A DNA stretch of 64,000 nt from Rhynchonema sp. JSB1_4 (taxonomy: Eukaryota > Nematoda > Chromadorea > Monhysterida > Xyalidae): assembly GCA_030248065.1 (NCBI GenBank), contig JASAMV010008508.1, positions 1 through 64,000 on the forward strand, read 5' to 3'. Below, piece after piece: positions 1 to 11,661 of the stretch. The first letter of the stretch is position 1. Every line of letters starts with the position of its first letter. The notes beneath the pieces are model-generated. The model did not search any database. It was not told the origin of the DNA and saw nothing but the letters and a program-made list of their open reading frames with translations. A program made the position numbers and the translations under genes.

Positions 1-1363
1 CCCATTCAGGTGCGTGACCCCTTTCAAAAACTTAGACTCGCCTTGAGTTTCAGGGTTCGCACGTCGCGCAAACGATTTCGCCCAGTCCTTTTTCGCCGAT
101 GAGTTGATTTTTCTGGAGCTGCCATTTGCCACGGCGTGCACTTCGTGATCGTGAGTAGAGTTGTGTTTCAAATCAGTTTTTGCTTGAACGTTTCCCAGCA
201 GTTTGTTATGTTAATAATAAGATAAATGAGCTATGCGCCAGGACTTCCTCAGTGTCAAGCCTTGTTATGTTTGTCATCTGCGTGATCCCCTGCTAAGAAC
301 GTCGAATCTTCTTTGAGTTTCAGGGATCGCATCAACCCTTTGTCTCTGGTGGCGAACAGCGTTGTTTTCTCATCACACCACGCCGATATTACACTTTGGT
401 GGTGAGTTGACTATCGTTTTGCGTTTTCCACCTTATATAACGCGGTAGCTTTGTGTGATTATGCATGTTTGTGGATGTGAAAAGCATAATGTGGAACCAC
501 TATCAATGTGTGGTCAGTTTATCTCCCATTCCAAAGAGGTTTACTTCGAATAATTTTCAATCGACGTCGAAATGATTTTGTTGACCAACATGAATGAAAG
601 GATGACATTTTTCAGTGGCAGGGCGCCCTCGTTCCAAGTCGACGCATAACGATCGCCGTTGATTGATTTCGACTTTTATTGATTGTTGCTCATTCATCTT
701 ACTGTATTTTCTTGCGAGTTTTACTTTTACGACACGTAATTTGAAGTTCTTTCATGCCGACGAATTTTTGAATTTTTAATATTTCCCTGTGGATGTGGAA
801 TCAAATAGATTGTTCTATAAGAACAGGCTTTTATTGAAGGTAAAAGGCTTTAGAGTGTAAGTGTAAAAGTTCTTTGATGAAACTAAATAAGCATTTTGTG
901 CTGTTGCTGTAGGACCGTTTATAGTATGATGTATTTTTCGTGACGTGCCGTTGAGATTTTGAACTCTATTCCGGTCATGCGTTTCCATTATTTGTTGAAA
1001 TCCGTGGTGATATACTTTGAACCCCAATTATGAGTGCATTGTGGTCATTGCCCATGATACGAAAACAACCGCATTGTTGTTGTTCGTGGCATTGCATTCG
1101 GTGCACGATAGAATGATGCTCTAGTTTGCTTTATGCTCGCGTGAAACATCACAGCTTGTGTGTAAGATCATACATTTTGAATCCATTCACTTCTCACCAA
1201 CCGTTTGTGTATGGCGGTATCTGACTGGCTAATGACTCGTCCTTTGAAACATCATTGTGCGCACTCGTCATGGCTGATGCGGGCACGATCGGGGTTGACA
1301 CTGAACACACGATGGACGATGCGTAAATGGATGGGTGCGCTCAACTGTTGCTCAGGTCAGGGT
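1..1363. other. Left flank, no recognised gene
   Basis: I find no gene I can name here. Two stretches look like possible plus-strand exons: one after a TTTCAG at about 49, open to a stop near 158 and rich in F, A and D/E; and one after a similar TTTCAG at about 325, open to a GTGAGT near 400. Both start with the same short TTGAGTTTCAGGG context. Neither matches a family I know, and the GT/AG signals could be chance. Confidence 0.3.
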
Positions 1364-1703
1364 CCGGGCACCTTTAGGTACGCCACCCAAAGGTACAACA
1401 TCTACATGGATGTCGACATATCCGGATCATGGCATCAAATTTGTGAAGCTTCAGCAAAATGAGTTTTGTGTTCCCAACCTTCAGTGCTATCTACTGGTTA
1501 TTTTCGGCTTCGTTCCTCCTCTATCGCACACATCGTTGGCCCTGTGTCCGCAGGCCTCCCGCTGTCCTGAAACATCGCAAAATAAACAGTTAAAATGCGC
1601 ACCCGTGCCTTGAAAATCATACATATTTTGTTGCACGCACCAGCTATTACACGTGCAGATGACGATGACCACGTGAACAGGTTTAACACATAAAGGCAAA
1701 CTA

Positions 1704-1869
1704 CGCCAACACGAGCCCGATTTCGGAGTTGGTGCACTGGCAAAACCAAAAGAAAGAGAAATCCTCATGCACCAAGTTGTATTCCACAACGTGTAACATT
1801 TCACACATCAGCAGCCACGTATCAATGTTTCACCAATCCAGCACCTCCGAAATCGGGCTCGTGTTGGCG
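1704..1869. repeat. Hairpin-forming inverted repeat
   Basis: The arms at 1704-1735 and 1841-1869 are reverse complements over about 29 bases (core CACGAGCCCGATTTCGG), with 25 contiguous matches and a 3-base gap. They enclose about 105 bases. It could be a small foldback element. I saw no target duplication. Confidence 0.6.
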
Positions 1870-2060
1870 TCGTGTTACTATACATGCATACATACGCACG
1901 GTGCACCAGGTCAAGTCATCGCCACTCAGAGCTATACATCAATGAAACATTCGCCATTTATGCACTAGATTTCTATACAGGCGGCAACTATACCAACTGT
2001 GCGTGGTTTAATGAAACATCAGTCGTAAACGCAGATTTACTAACACACACACACACACAG

Positions 2061-2221
2061 GTCACCCACCACTTCGAATGTCAACAATGTGGTGTGAATT
2101 GTTCATCGGTGGCGGTGTCCAATGGCGTTATGGTTGTGTTAGATCGACCCAAAGTTGCTATGGGACCAGCGGTGACATTTGAATGTTTGATCATCAACAT
2201 CGATCAACCATCGCCAATAAG
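2061..2221 (+). CDS. Possible last-domain exon of a transglutaminase-like or other secreted beta-sandwich protein
   Basis: The stretch is open between a (CA)n-AG acceptor and a GTTCGT donor, 161 nt, leaving in phase 2. It encodes an extracellular-looking segment with five cysteines in its first half (CQQCGVNC) and then MVVLDRPKVAMGPAVTFEC. That second half has the hydrophobic-P-G-hydrophobic pattern of the first strands of a transglutaminase C-terminal barrel, where NPL follows. The same frame upstream carries N-glycosylation sequons (NET, NYT, NET). Assignment to transglutaminase is a weak inference, helped by real transglutaminase exons on the same strand at 16.4-17.0 kb. It may equally be another Ig-like protein. 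Confidence 0.28.
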
Positions 2222-2269
2222 GTTCGTATACCTGCTGGGGTATTGGTTTGGTCGGTGCGTTCAGGGTTG

Positions 2270-2760
2270 GGCAAAAAACGTTTTTTTTTCAAAAAATCGT
2301 TTTAAAAAACGTTTTTTTAAAAACGTTTTTTTAAAACGCCCAGATGACCAAAATATGCCCCCAAAAAAATTGGAAAACGCTCATGTTAGGAAGAAAACGC
2401 GGTTAAATGAAGTAATTCTATGTGTTCTGAGGCAAAATAAACGGGTTTCAACCCTTCTCTAGCGAGTTGTTAAGATCCCATATCAGACCCGCATCATGGG
2501 ACCAACTTTGGTCGGGGTCATCATTGAAAGTCAAACTCCGTATATCGACGTATCTCAACAAAGTAAAAATTGGTCGAAAATGTTTTTTTGAAAAAATGGG
2601 AAAAAAATTGATTTTTTTTAATAATCAGGGTACTTCCCCTGAAAAATCAGGGAAAATCAAGGAAATTCAGGATTTAAAAAAAACGAAAAACGACCCAGGC
2701 GTTTTTTTAAAAACCGTCGTTTTTTTAAGAAAAAACGCCGTCGTTTTTTTTGCCCAACCT
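2270..2760. repeat. A/T-run rich foldback sequence
   Basis: This stretch has many runs of A or T around AAAACGTTTT palindromes and no credible coding frame. The longest open frames through it are low-complexity artefacts. Related A/T-run blocks occur at 34.72-35.07, 41.86-42.22, 46.18-46.25, 49.45-49.50, 56.6-56.7 and 57.0-57.25 kb. Confidence 0.5.
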
Positions 2761-2865
2761 TGGGTGTGTTATGTGTGGTACTTTGACGCTCTACATCGTT
2801 GTGTCTCCATTTTAGTGGGGGTACGGACAAAACAGCGAGTACTGGAGTCCCCTACCTTTTGGACA

Positions 2866-4075
2866 GGGCTGCGAGTGTGGTTGCGCCCAATCGCCTATGT
2901 ACAGAGCACCATCTTTATAGTGACAGTTTTTTCAGTGGAACCCTCCATATGGTCTGTTTTTTGCAACACTTGTGTTTCTGTTGGTCCCCGATCTGCCGTT
3001 AACTTCGCAATGATCACACTATTATACAGCGGATTTTCCTTGTAGCGACAGACAATGGCCGGTCACAATAAAGAGGGTAGACTGTCTTGTGGTCACGGAT
3101 CGTCGCCAGTGTCTGATGATGCACAATGAACTTATATTACAGTGGTTAACTCAAGTGGTCGAATCACTTCAGCCACTTGCGTTGACCATTGTAATATTAG
3201 CCGCCGAAATGTGAGCCAATCCCAATTGACCTGTTTGCAGGCATACGTGAGTTCGGTGGAGGGTGCGACGCGCGAGGTGTTGACCGACGTCTACACGAAG
3301 ACACTGGTCAAGCTGGCGAAACAGACTGAGTCGGCCCCGGCACCCCTCGACGACACACATAGAGCGTAGGCGGGCCACTCACTCGCAAGGGGGGGGCAGA
3401 TGCAGCCATTTGGATGTGTCTGCTTCACCGCCATTGCCGTACACAGGGTCGGATAGTCATTATATTCACAAGTAAACCCCACAGCAGAGGACCAAAAACA
3501 CACCACCCCCAACCAACAACACCCCCCACCCAACAACCAAAAAACCCCCCCCCACATACTGGATGATTTTTATGTGCTGATGTGATAGCTTGATGACAAT
3601 CTTTGTTGAGTTGAGTGGCCCGGTTACGACGTAGCTCTTGTAGGAATGTTTCTAGTTTAGGGCGTTTGAATGGATCTTCTCTGATTGTTATGGGGTACTT
3701 GTCATTGTTTTCTTTTCGAAATATATTTCCATGAGATGATATTTTACACAATTATAGCTCAAAAGATTTATTCTATCAATGTTACAGTTTTTTGTGCTGT
3801 GTTTCGCTGATTTTCGTAGGGCCGAATTTTATTTTTATTATTGTAAACAAACATTATTGTTCCTTTTTCACCTGTACCTTGGCATGCTGTTTGTTGTGTT
3901 TTGTTACTTAAACTGGATCGTTTATGTTTCTAGGATATGAAATGTATTTAATTGGGATCATACTCATGTTCTGTTGTGTCTTGCAAATTGGGGTGATTGG
4001 GTATTGTTGCTGTATTGAGGCTGATATTTGGATAAAAATTCGTACTTGATCAAAATGTGACCAAATGGTCGCTTG
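2866..4075 (+). repeat. Inverted copy of the GCN1 3' end
   Basis: Read on the plus strand, this block repeats the reverse complement of about 11.34-12.46 kb (and the matching part of copy 2 at 18 kb), with high identity. It contains the last GCN1 exon (3241-3369), the 3' flank and the antisense open frame discussed below. Relative to the tandem copies it carries an extra piece of about 110 bases at 3450-3560, rich in C and CA. The copy ends abruptly at about 4075, where dispersed repeat A begins in the other orientation. Confidence 0.85.
3241..3369 (+). pseudogene. Orphan last exon of GCN1, inverted third copy
   Basis: These 129 nt after TTTGCAG encode the same 42 residues and stop as the GCN1 C-terminal exon (starts [16 protein letters not shown], contains [14 protein letters not shown], ends at TAG). 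The acceptor is intact, but no other GCN1 exon accompanies it on this strand. It is therefore a dispersed fragment, not a gene. The reading frame is undamaged, which points to a recent copying event. Confidence 0.85.
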
Positions 4076-4089
4076 TCAAGATTGGTGAA

Positions 4090-4515
4090 GAATGGTTTTT
4101 ACCCGTGCTTATATATAACATTCATGTAACATCAACCAACCAGCCGTCTACGTCTATGCTTGTGTGCTGACAGCCATCGATATATTATACGCACTTTCCA
4201 TTTCCAACATGTGGAGAGTCGTTAATGTTTCAACAAGACTACTGTATAAATGGGGTCTAAAGAGTGTACAGGAACAATGGTTGATTTCGATCCAAAGGAA
4301 TTCGACAATGAAAAAATAAATCAACAAAAAAATGATGGATAACGATTGCAAAGTGTTTGGCGTAAACTCTGTGATGGTCACTTATCGATTGCTGTTTACC
4401 TTCAGTCAAATCGATAAAAAATGAAATCGAGGGCATCAAGATTGCGGATTATTTTGCGATGAAAATGTGTACAAAGTGAACTTTAGCTTCATTTGCAATG
4501 ACCGAAGTAGAATCA
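4090..4515 (+). repeat. Dispersed repeat A, member 1
   Basis: A unit of about 400 bp that begins near CATGTAACATCAACCAACC, contains GCCGTCTACGTCTATGCTTG, and ends near AGAATCACAAGTTTTTGAA. Further members are at 10.93-11.34 and 17.42-17.82 kb (inside the tandem copies), with partial or diverged ones at 9.79-10.0, 41.13-41.35 and (minus strand) 47.85-48.06 kb. It has no long open frame. I did not resolve its ends or a target duplication. Confidence 0.75.
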
Positions 4516-5572
4516 CAAGTTTTTGAAGAAAAAGTAATGGGAAGACAAAATAGACCGTTGTGCTTGCATTACTTTCTCTTGTTGGCTTTGCTCAATTGTC
4601 CGGCCCCTGCAAAGAAAATTCGTGAACATCAAAGGACATCCGATGCGATCACCAAGTTCGATATTGCTTGTCTCGCACGTTGTGTGATAAGCTTGCTGAA
4701 TCTTAGGGAAACTGTTTTTTGTCTGTGCATTATTGCTGAACTTGTGGTGCATGTGCAACGCCGCTGGCCAATCCTACCGCGAGAAAAGGTATAGGCAGCT
4801 TTTGGCCAAAGGGAAGTCCAAATCCAAAAGGCCATTTTTATCTGGTCCTTGTTCCATTTTTGAAAGGTCATTTTTATCTGGCGCTTTTTTGATCATATAC
4901 AGTGTATATACATGCTGTGCAAAATATGACAATGCGCACGATGCCTTCAGGGGCCAATTTGACTGAAGGGTTGCATGTCCGCTCTGGCCCCCTGGATCCG
5001 CCCCTGAGTCGCTGTGCTTTTTTTAGGTCAATTGACCAGAGATGTTCGACCAACGAGGCCTGGCAAATTGGCCGTTTGTGAAAACAGGTCGAAACGGGCA
5101 AAACGCACTGCTGTTGCATTATTGTGACCACGTGGTGTGCTTCACAGTGTGTGGGTAAAAATGCGTTTTGCGGAGATTTGATCGCTCTTAACTTTTACAA
5201 AGATATCGGGAACTATGCAGTAAGTGACCGAGTTCTCTAGGGTGTCAGTAGGCAAATTGGGTGACACACATTGCATTTGGAAACAGGTTTTCTGGTCTTG
5301 CCCATACAATGCATCGATGTATTTGTGCAATTTTACAAGTCGCAATTCTGGTTTCATCCAGGTATGGCGCCTTCCTCGATGATCAATGAGGTTGGACAGG
5401 TTGTTGGGGACAGCGCTCTTGGTTCACGACTATAAAATGACAGCTTTTGTGGGTCCATCTCCGTTTCAGCCCATTGTCACATGAATGTCGGGGCTCCGAA
5501 ATGTGTGCTTGGGGGTGTGCGTCCCACGCGGTCTCAATTTGCACAGGATCCACGGGGTGGCGGTGCACAAAA
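4516..5572. other. Intergenic, no gene seen
   Basis: I see no supported exon in this stretch. A short phrase (CATTTTTATCTGG) is repeated near 4832 and 4869. Confidence 0.5.
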
Positions 5573-5964
5573 GGTGGCCGGGCAATTGAGCAAAGTACAT
5601 TTGAGCAAGACCACTTTGAGCAAGTGAAAAAGAGCAGGGCCGAAAGAGCAGAGCATTTATTTTTTCCAATGGCTTAGGCTTAGGGTAATTTTGGTATCAG
5701 GCTTAGGCTTTTTTTAAATTTGCTCTTGCTCGCTTTTTTGCCTTCATTTATTTCTCTGTTTTTTCCTTTTCATTGCCGCCCCCAACCCACTGGCTCAAAA
5801 AAAAAAAAACCACCCTTAGGCTTACACTTAAGATTAGTTTTGTGTTTGGGCTTAGGATTAGGCAAACCTATTCGTTTTCAGGTTCTGCTCTTTTGGACTC
5901 TGCTCTTTTTCATTTGCTCAAAGTGGTCTTGCTCAAATGTGCTTTGCTCAATTGCCCGTCCGCC
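5573..5964. mobile_element. Foldback MITE with 8-bp target duplication (hAT-like), copy 1
   Basis: The element begins GGTGGCCGGGCAATTGAGCA and ends with its near reverse complement (CAATTGCCCGTCCGCC). About 60 bp of inverted terminus includes TTGAGCAAGACCACTTTGAG. The flanks are GCACAAAA and GCACAGAA, a 7/8 match to an 8-bp target duplication. The interior has several GGCTTAGGCTT phrases and a T-rich insert also seen at 61.92-61.99 kb. A second copy lies at 32776-33050. There is no coding capacity. Confidence 0.8.
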
Positions 5965-7455
5965 GCACAGAATCCCAAAGAATTAAATAAATCAAATGAA
6001 AGACCGGGTTTTTTCTTTCCAGAAAAACTATTTGCAACCGCTTTTTCAATACAAAAGACGCGCTGAGCAAACATGTGCACCACGGGTACACACTCGCAGT
6101 CACTCACAAAAAATCGCCTCTTTTATGGTCATATGATATTAGAATGTGTCATTATTTACAATTTTATTTTCAATTGTTCCCACACAGCGCGCGCAAAGCG
6201 CCTGGATTTTTTCGCGCTTCGCGCACAAAACCGCCCGTGGGCGCGCTCAAACGGACAATGGGCAGACGAGAGTATAAGAAGCGGGACAGGTTTCATACCA
6301 ATCCAGTCAGCCTCAGTCACTTGAACTAATTTATATCTGCCACAGTGCATTTGGCACGTACATTTCAAATGTTGCGCTACATTTGTCACACAATTGAGTT
6401 CTTAGTTGTGACCTTAGAAAATGAAGTGAGGTGAGGATGGCACAATGGGTAAGTGAATTGCGGATAAAACAGCGCTGAAAAAAACAGCGGGTGCAAGAAT
6501 GAAAAATGGTTTTCATTCACAGGGTGAAAAGGGTGAAGAGAGTGCGAAGAAAGCTTGCTGTATTTCGGGGATATGGATCCCCCAAGTTATGTAGGAGCTG
6601 TTTTGCACCTGATTTTTTCGGCGCTTAGTTATCCGTACCCAAAATTCACGTGCGGTGCCCAAAACTTATTTTTGTCGTTGATCATCTCCGTTGTTTGCAT
6701 ACCAAAACTTGTGTAGTTGTTGTGATGCAACCGTCGTTATTAACCAAGTCAGGTGAACACAGAGCTACAAAAGCAGCAGAAGCACTCAAGATGCGTCCAT
6801 TATACTGTATGCCCGCATGCGCTGCTGCCATACACGTATAAATCTGGTTTATTTGATGAGTTCAATTTTATAAAGATCGCCTTCAGTCATATAAATACGC
6901 AGCGCATCTGCTCCAGTTCTCACTTTCAGCATAAGATTTATAAGTGGCCGTCTTTTCCTAAGTACCCCATCTTTTCGTGTTGTTGTGCGACCATGTATTA
7001 TGTTCATAGTACCTATGTATCGTTTCAAAGTTTCGCGGAGCGCAGCGCTTTTTGACGAGCATCAGCTTCACCCATAGTAGCCAGCCAAGTACACCACCTG
7101 AGTCTGGCTGCATAATTGCTTCTTGATGCGTGGCAACTCAGGTGTCAATGTCGCATAAACAGCGATTATGTAATAATAACGATACTATTATTTGTCGAAT
7201 ACTCAAGTGTGTACGTGCGCGTTTCCATAGAATTCACTAATTCGTCTCGCATTTTTTCTGTAAGAACCACGCAAACGCACCTCATTTCATCATTAAGTGC
7301 GTCTCACGGAACTGGCTTGTCCAAGAAAATCAGCTGATTGGAATTTGTCCGTCCGTCAGCCAATTTCATTCACGAGTGCAGCAACACAGATCACTATCAT
7401 CCAATTTCAGCCCTCGTATTTTCGTACCTACCGTGTACACAATCGCCAGTCAATC
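5965..7455. other. Intergenic region upstream of the Gly/Tyr-rich peptide gene
   Basis: I find no supported exon. The 3' part (about 7280-7455) may be the leader of the peptide gene, including a possible TTTCAG acceptor near 7410. I could not place a promoter with confidence. Confidence 0.4.
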
Positions 7456-8477
7456 ATGAAGAGCATGTTGGTTGTCGCGCTGTGCCTGCTGGCCGTCTGT
7501 GTGGTCATTGATGCTCAGTACTTCGGATACGGTCACGCGTACGGCTACCCGGCGGCCTACCACGGATACGGCACGCACTACGGATACGCCGGGTATCGTG
7601 ATCGAGCTAACCCTGCTTTGGGCGTACAAGCGTACGCGGGTGGCGCACGGGCGGGGCAAGTACCTTAGGCGGCACTCTGGCGGTGTTCTTGAATGTGCAC
7701 ACTCGCAATCAAATGCTACGGTGCACATTTGGGACACTCCAGCATGTTTACCAGATATTTTAGTTTCACGCATTGAAGGTATACGGTAGTGTATGTCAAT
7801 CAGAAAGTGGGCACGCAGCCACTTTTGTGAGAGCAGCCGCCTAAGGTAAAACTAACAAAGCATAGGCGCCGTTGATGGTATAGCTGATACGTTGATGTCC
7901 GGCATGGCAAAACTACAGACGATCATCAATGAAAATGATGTTTCACTGTTTACAGTAGCCCAATTGGCTTGTGTTGATGCAGGACATTTGCATCAGCTGA
8001 CATTTGTAGCGAAACTCACACAGTTTTCTGTTCGGTTCTCGTTGTGCACTAACTATAATTCTCGCTTTGGGCTTTCTCTGGTGGAATCGGTGTTCTTCAA
8101 GTGTACACGCCCCCCTAAGGGTCTGATTCGGTCGAAATGGGTGGCACTCTCAAAACAACTCTCTTGCGTCACTTGATCAAGACAACATGTAATACGTGCC
8201 GCATGTAACAGTTGTGTTGAGATTACCACCCACCGACCGACGCACGCATAAACAAATTGGCAGCATTGCCGTTTGAACATGGTCGCCAATATTTGTTTCA
8301 GCTATCCCTATGGCTATGGTGGATACGGCTATGGTCACCACGGTGGATACTACGGTCACGGCTGGTACGGGTAAGTCACGCACAAATATCTATACAGTAA
8401 TCTGTATAGTTTTGCGTTTTTTACCATTTTAACAAATATTATTTGATATATAATTTTGTTTCAGCAAGAAGAAGTAG
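7456..8477 (+). CDS. Small secreted Gly/Tyr/His-rich peptide with GKKK tail, 3 exons
   Basis: The three exons are 7456-7592, 8302-8370 and 8465-8477. They join in phase (GG/gta, cag/C, GG/gtaagt, cag/C) and give 72 residues. Residues 1-20 are a typical signal peptide (MKSMLVVALCLLAVCVVIDA) and the mature part starts QYFGYG. The rest is built of GY, YG, HGYG and GHGWYG units with no cysteine, and it ends GKKK then stop. Secreted GY-rich peptides of this size occur in many invertebrates as cuticle, adhesive or antimicrobial peptides. The G followed by basic residues at the end could be an amidation and trimming signal (inference). An AATAAA follows at 8647. I do not know an orthologue. Confidence 0.8.
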
Positions 8478-8646
8478 ACGCGAGGCGTGTATATGTGACG
8501 AGTCAAGCCCAACCCGAGCCCACCTCTCCCTCTCTCCCCACCCCAATGGACCCCCCATCAATCTCTCAGTCGTGTAATGTGCATTCGAGTTGCGACTTAT
8601 GGTTATACAAACGGCCGAATATACACAACCTTAAAATTTGTCCCCA

Positions 8647-8652
8647 AATAAA
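8647..8652 (+). terminator. Polyadenylation signal of the Gly/Tyr-rich peptide gene
   Basis: An AATAAA hexamer lies 170 nt after the stop codon at 8477, on the same strand and without another candidate gene between. Confidence 0.55.
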
Positions 8653-10612
8653 GTCCACAGGTTTCAAGAGTAACGTAACGTTCGACCAACTGCCTACCTA
8701 AGACTTGCCATTGTGTCCTATTATTTAATCGTCCCTCCCCCAGTCCTATCAATAGTTTGTGAACTGCTATGATCTGTGATTAGAGTATTGTGATTGTACA
8801 AGTCATTTTTTGTCCAGACACACATTCATTTAATTTATACCTACAGTGTTGATCTACACCAATGTACCAAACTCAATGCCGGGTTTCAGCAACAGTTTTT
8901 TTTGTATAATCACACGTTTTCAAAATGCCGATTTCAGTTTCCCACATCTCCCCCATGTACACGTACCCTCGACCTTGTTAACCTTGTGCCGTACCTGATA
9001 TCATCATAGAGCGCTGTCCAACTCTAATGATCGCTTATCTGCGGTGTTTCTGCTGTTTTACTGCTCTGTAGAATCTGGCTAGATTTGTGTGTGTATATTT
9101 GTATACGTCATACATTATTATGCGATCTGGTGTATAACATCGTATATGTACAACCGCGGTAGTAAAACGTTGAGCATCAAGTTCGCTTGAACTTCTACAG
9201 TATACCTGCTTCAATGCATAGTGCCACACGCATATACGTGACAAAAATTTTTTACAAAGTGCTGAAAACGAATGCTAATGCACAGTCAAACCCCCCACGA
9301 GACCGGGACTCGAACTATGTCCATAATCGACATTGGCAGGTATACCTATCTTTTGAACAACCCTGAAACGTGATGTGCAAAACAATTACAATACATTAAT
9401 TAATCTGCACAAAAAGAAAGAAGACAGAAACAGTCCATGAACAAGAACCAAATTTTACACCTATGTATATTATGTAACTGGTGAAAGAACAGAACACACA
9501 CACACAAGGATGACAGAATCAGGCGACTGTGCATCGCTCTATATTTCGAGACAAGTTTTTTTCCTATAATGCGAAACTAAATCGACGCCCAAATGAGCAC
9601 ATCAAAACAAACGTCGAAATGAGACGGGGCAGCACCAACCATATTTTGTTCAGGTGCATCCTGTAAATGCACAAACTGCCCAACGCACAATGTGAGCATG
9701 AGCACCGCCAGCTAGAAACTTGCTCCATGAAAAAACGAACCTGGCCTAGGGTAGTATGTTTGTAAGATCTTTAAGCGTGAAAACAGGTTGCTGTTTTAAT
9801 ATATAACACGCGTGAAACATCAGTCAATTAAATCGACAGAAATGAAATCTATGGCATCAAGATTACGGATTGTTTTGCGACGACAGCGTTAACAAAGTGA
9901 GCAACCGGAATAGAGCCTCGAAACTTAGCAAGCGAGCATCTGGTCACATTCTGATCAAAAGCGAATTTTTACCTCACGAGCCGTTCATGCGAATTTTTAC
10001 CCCCTCCAAGAAGTCACAAGCAGGAAAAGGAACCCTTCTCTCTATTGCAAGATTTCATTCTGAATCACTGTCAAAAAAAATCGCGCGTTTCGCGCATTAG
10101 ATACGTTTATTTTCATAGGGTTCTAGTGGTCCCGATTGCAAAAAGTCAAAACTTTCGCGCGCATAAAAAAGAATCAACAAAAAGTGGCGAAAAGATTTGA
10201 TGCTCATAATTCAAGCGGGGTTGCTTTCAAATTGTTGTTGCAGCACAATTCGCTGTTCGACTATTTTGACCATGTGAATATCATCCGCGTGTTTGAATAC
10301 TATGTATTTAGCGTGCGCACGTTCTTTTCAAAACCACAGAAGTTTTTCACATAACCAAGCTCTTCCTGCACAAGACTTCGATAGCAGGATAAAAGCTACA
10401 ACCATAGGTGCTTACCCACGGTCTGGGCTGCGGTTGTTGTGATGGTTCGTTCACCTCTAAGTCGTTTCCGTGCTCAACGAACTGTGACGAAAAATTTGAA
10501 AACAACAACACCGTTTGAATGCTCAACTTCCAAAACCGGTTTCTGAATCTCGAAATAAGCTCTTTTGAAGGATTTATAATTTTTAAAAAAATCCTCACTT
10601 CATGCTTTGCTA
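8653..10612. other. Intergenic, with a diverged repeat A remnant
   Basis: There is no supported gene. About 9790-10000 resembles the 3' half of dispersed repeat A (GGCATCAAGATTACGGATTG and the following bases). Nothing else was recognised. Confidence 0.45.
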
Positions 10613-11661
10613 CAGTAACTGATCCGCCCAAGTTCCCACTCAACTCAAGGAGTTCAGTGAACGTTGTCAGTCGAACAAGTTTTCAATTTTTTCCAGTGGG
10701 CGTTTCAACCAACTTTCCACTCTACCCTTTTGTGAATGTTAGTCATCGTCTGACCGATCTTCTCGACCTGTTTGGCCAGAGTTCAGGAACCAAATTCTCC
10801 ATCTCACACCTTACATGTGTATGTGGAAATGAAGAAAAACACGATACATACTGCCTTCTTTAGACCAGCGAAACCCCTCATAAAAAATTGTGTGCAGTAA
10901 ACCGTCGAATGATTATCACCCGTTCCGACATATAACGTTCATGTAACATCAACCAACCTGCCGTCTACGTCTATGCTTGTGTGCTGACAGCGATCGATAA
11001 ATTATTATACGCACTTCCTTTTTCCAACATGCGGAGAGTCGTTAATGTTTCAAGAAGACTATAAGTTCGGTCTAAAGAGTTGACACAAACAATTTGTTTC
11101 AAATTTGTTTCTGATTTTCTCCAACAATGAAAAAACAAATAAACAAAAAATGATGGATAACGATTACAAAGTGTTTGGCGTAAACACCATGATGGTCACT
11201 TATCGATTGCTTCAGCCAAATCGATAAAAAATGAAATCGAGGGCATCAAGATTGCGGATTATTTTGCGATGAAAACGTGGACAAAGTGAACTTTAGCTTC
11301 ATTTGCAATGACCGAAGTAGAATCACAAGTTTTTGAAACTTGACAAGCGACCATTTGGTCACATTGTGATCAAGTACGAATTTTTATCCAAATATCAGCC
11401 TCAATACAGCAACAATACCCAATCACCCAATTTGCAAGACACAATAGAACATGAATATGAACACAATTAAATATATTTCATATCCTAGAAACATAAACGA
11501 TCCAGTTTAAGTAACAAAACACAACAAACAGCATGCCAAGGTGCAGGTGAAAAAGGAACAATAATGTTTCTTACAATAATAAAAATAAAATTCGGCCCAA
11601 CGAAAATCAGCGAAACACAGCACAAACAAATAAAAACAGTAACATTGATAAAATAAATCTT

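Noticed and set aside
1335..1480. Possible plus-strand exon after TTGCTCAG at 1364
   Set aside because: Two frames are open, one with a protein-like composition, but there is no clear donor and no family match. I left it out of the gene list.
5670..5890. TTAGGC-rich sequence as a telomere or interstitial telomere tract
   Set aside because: The units are few, degenerate and confined to the interior of small transposons, not a tandem array.
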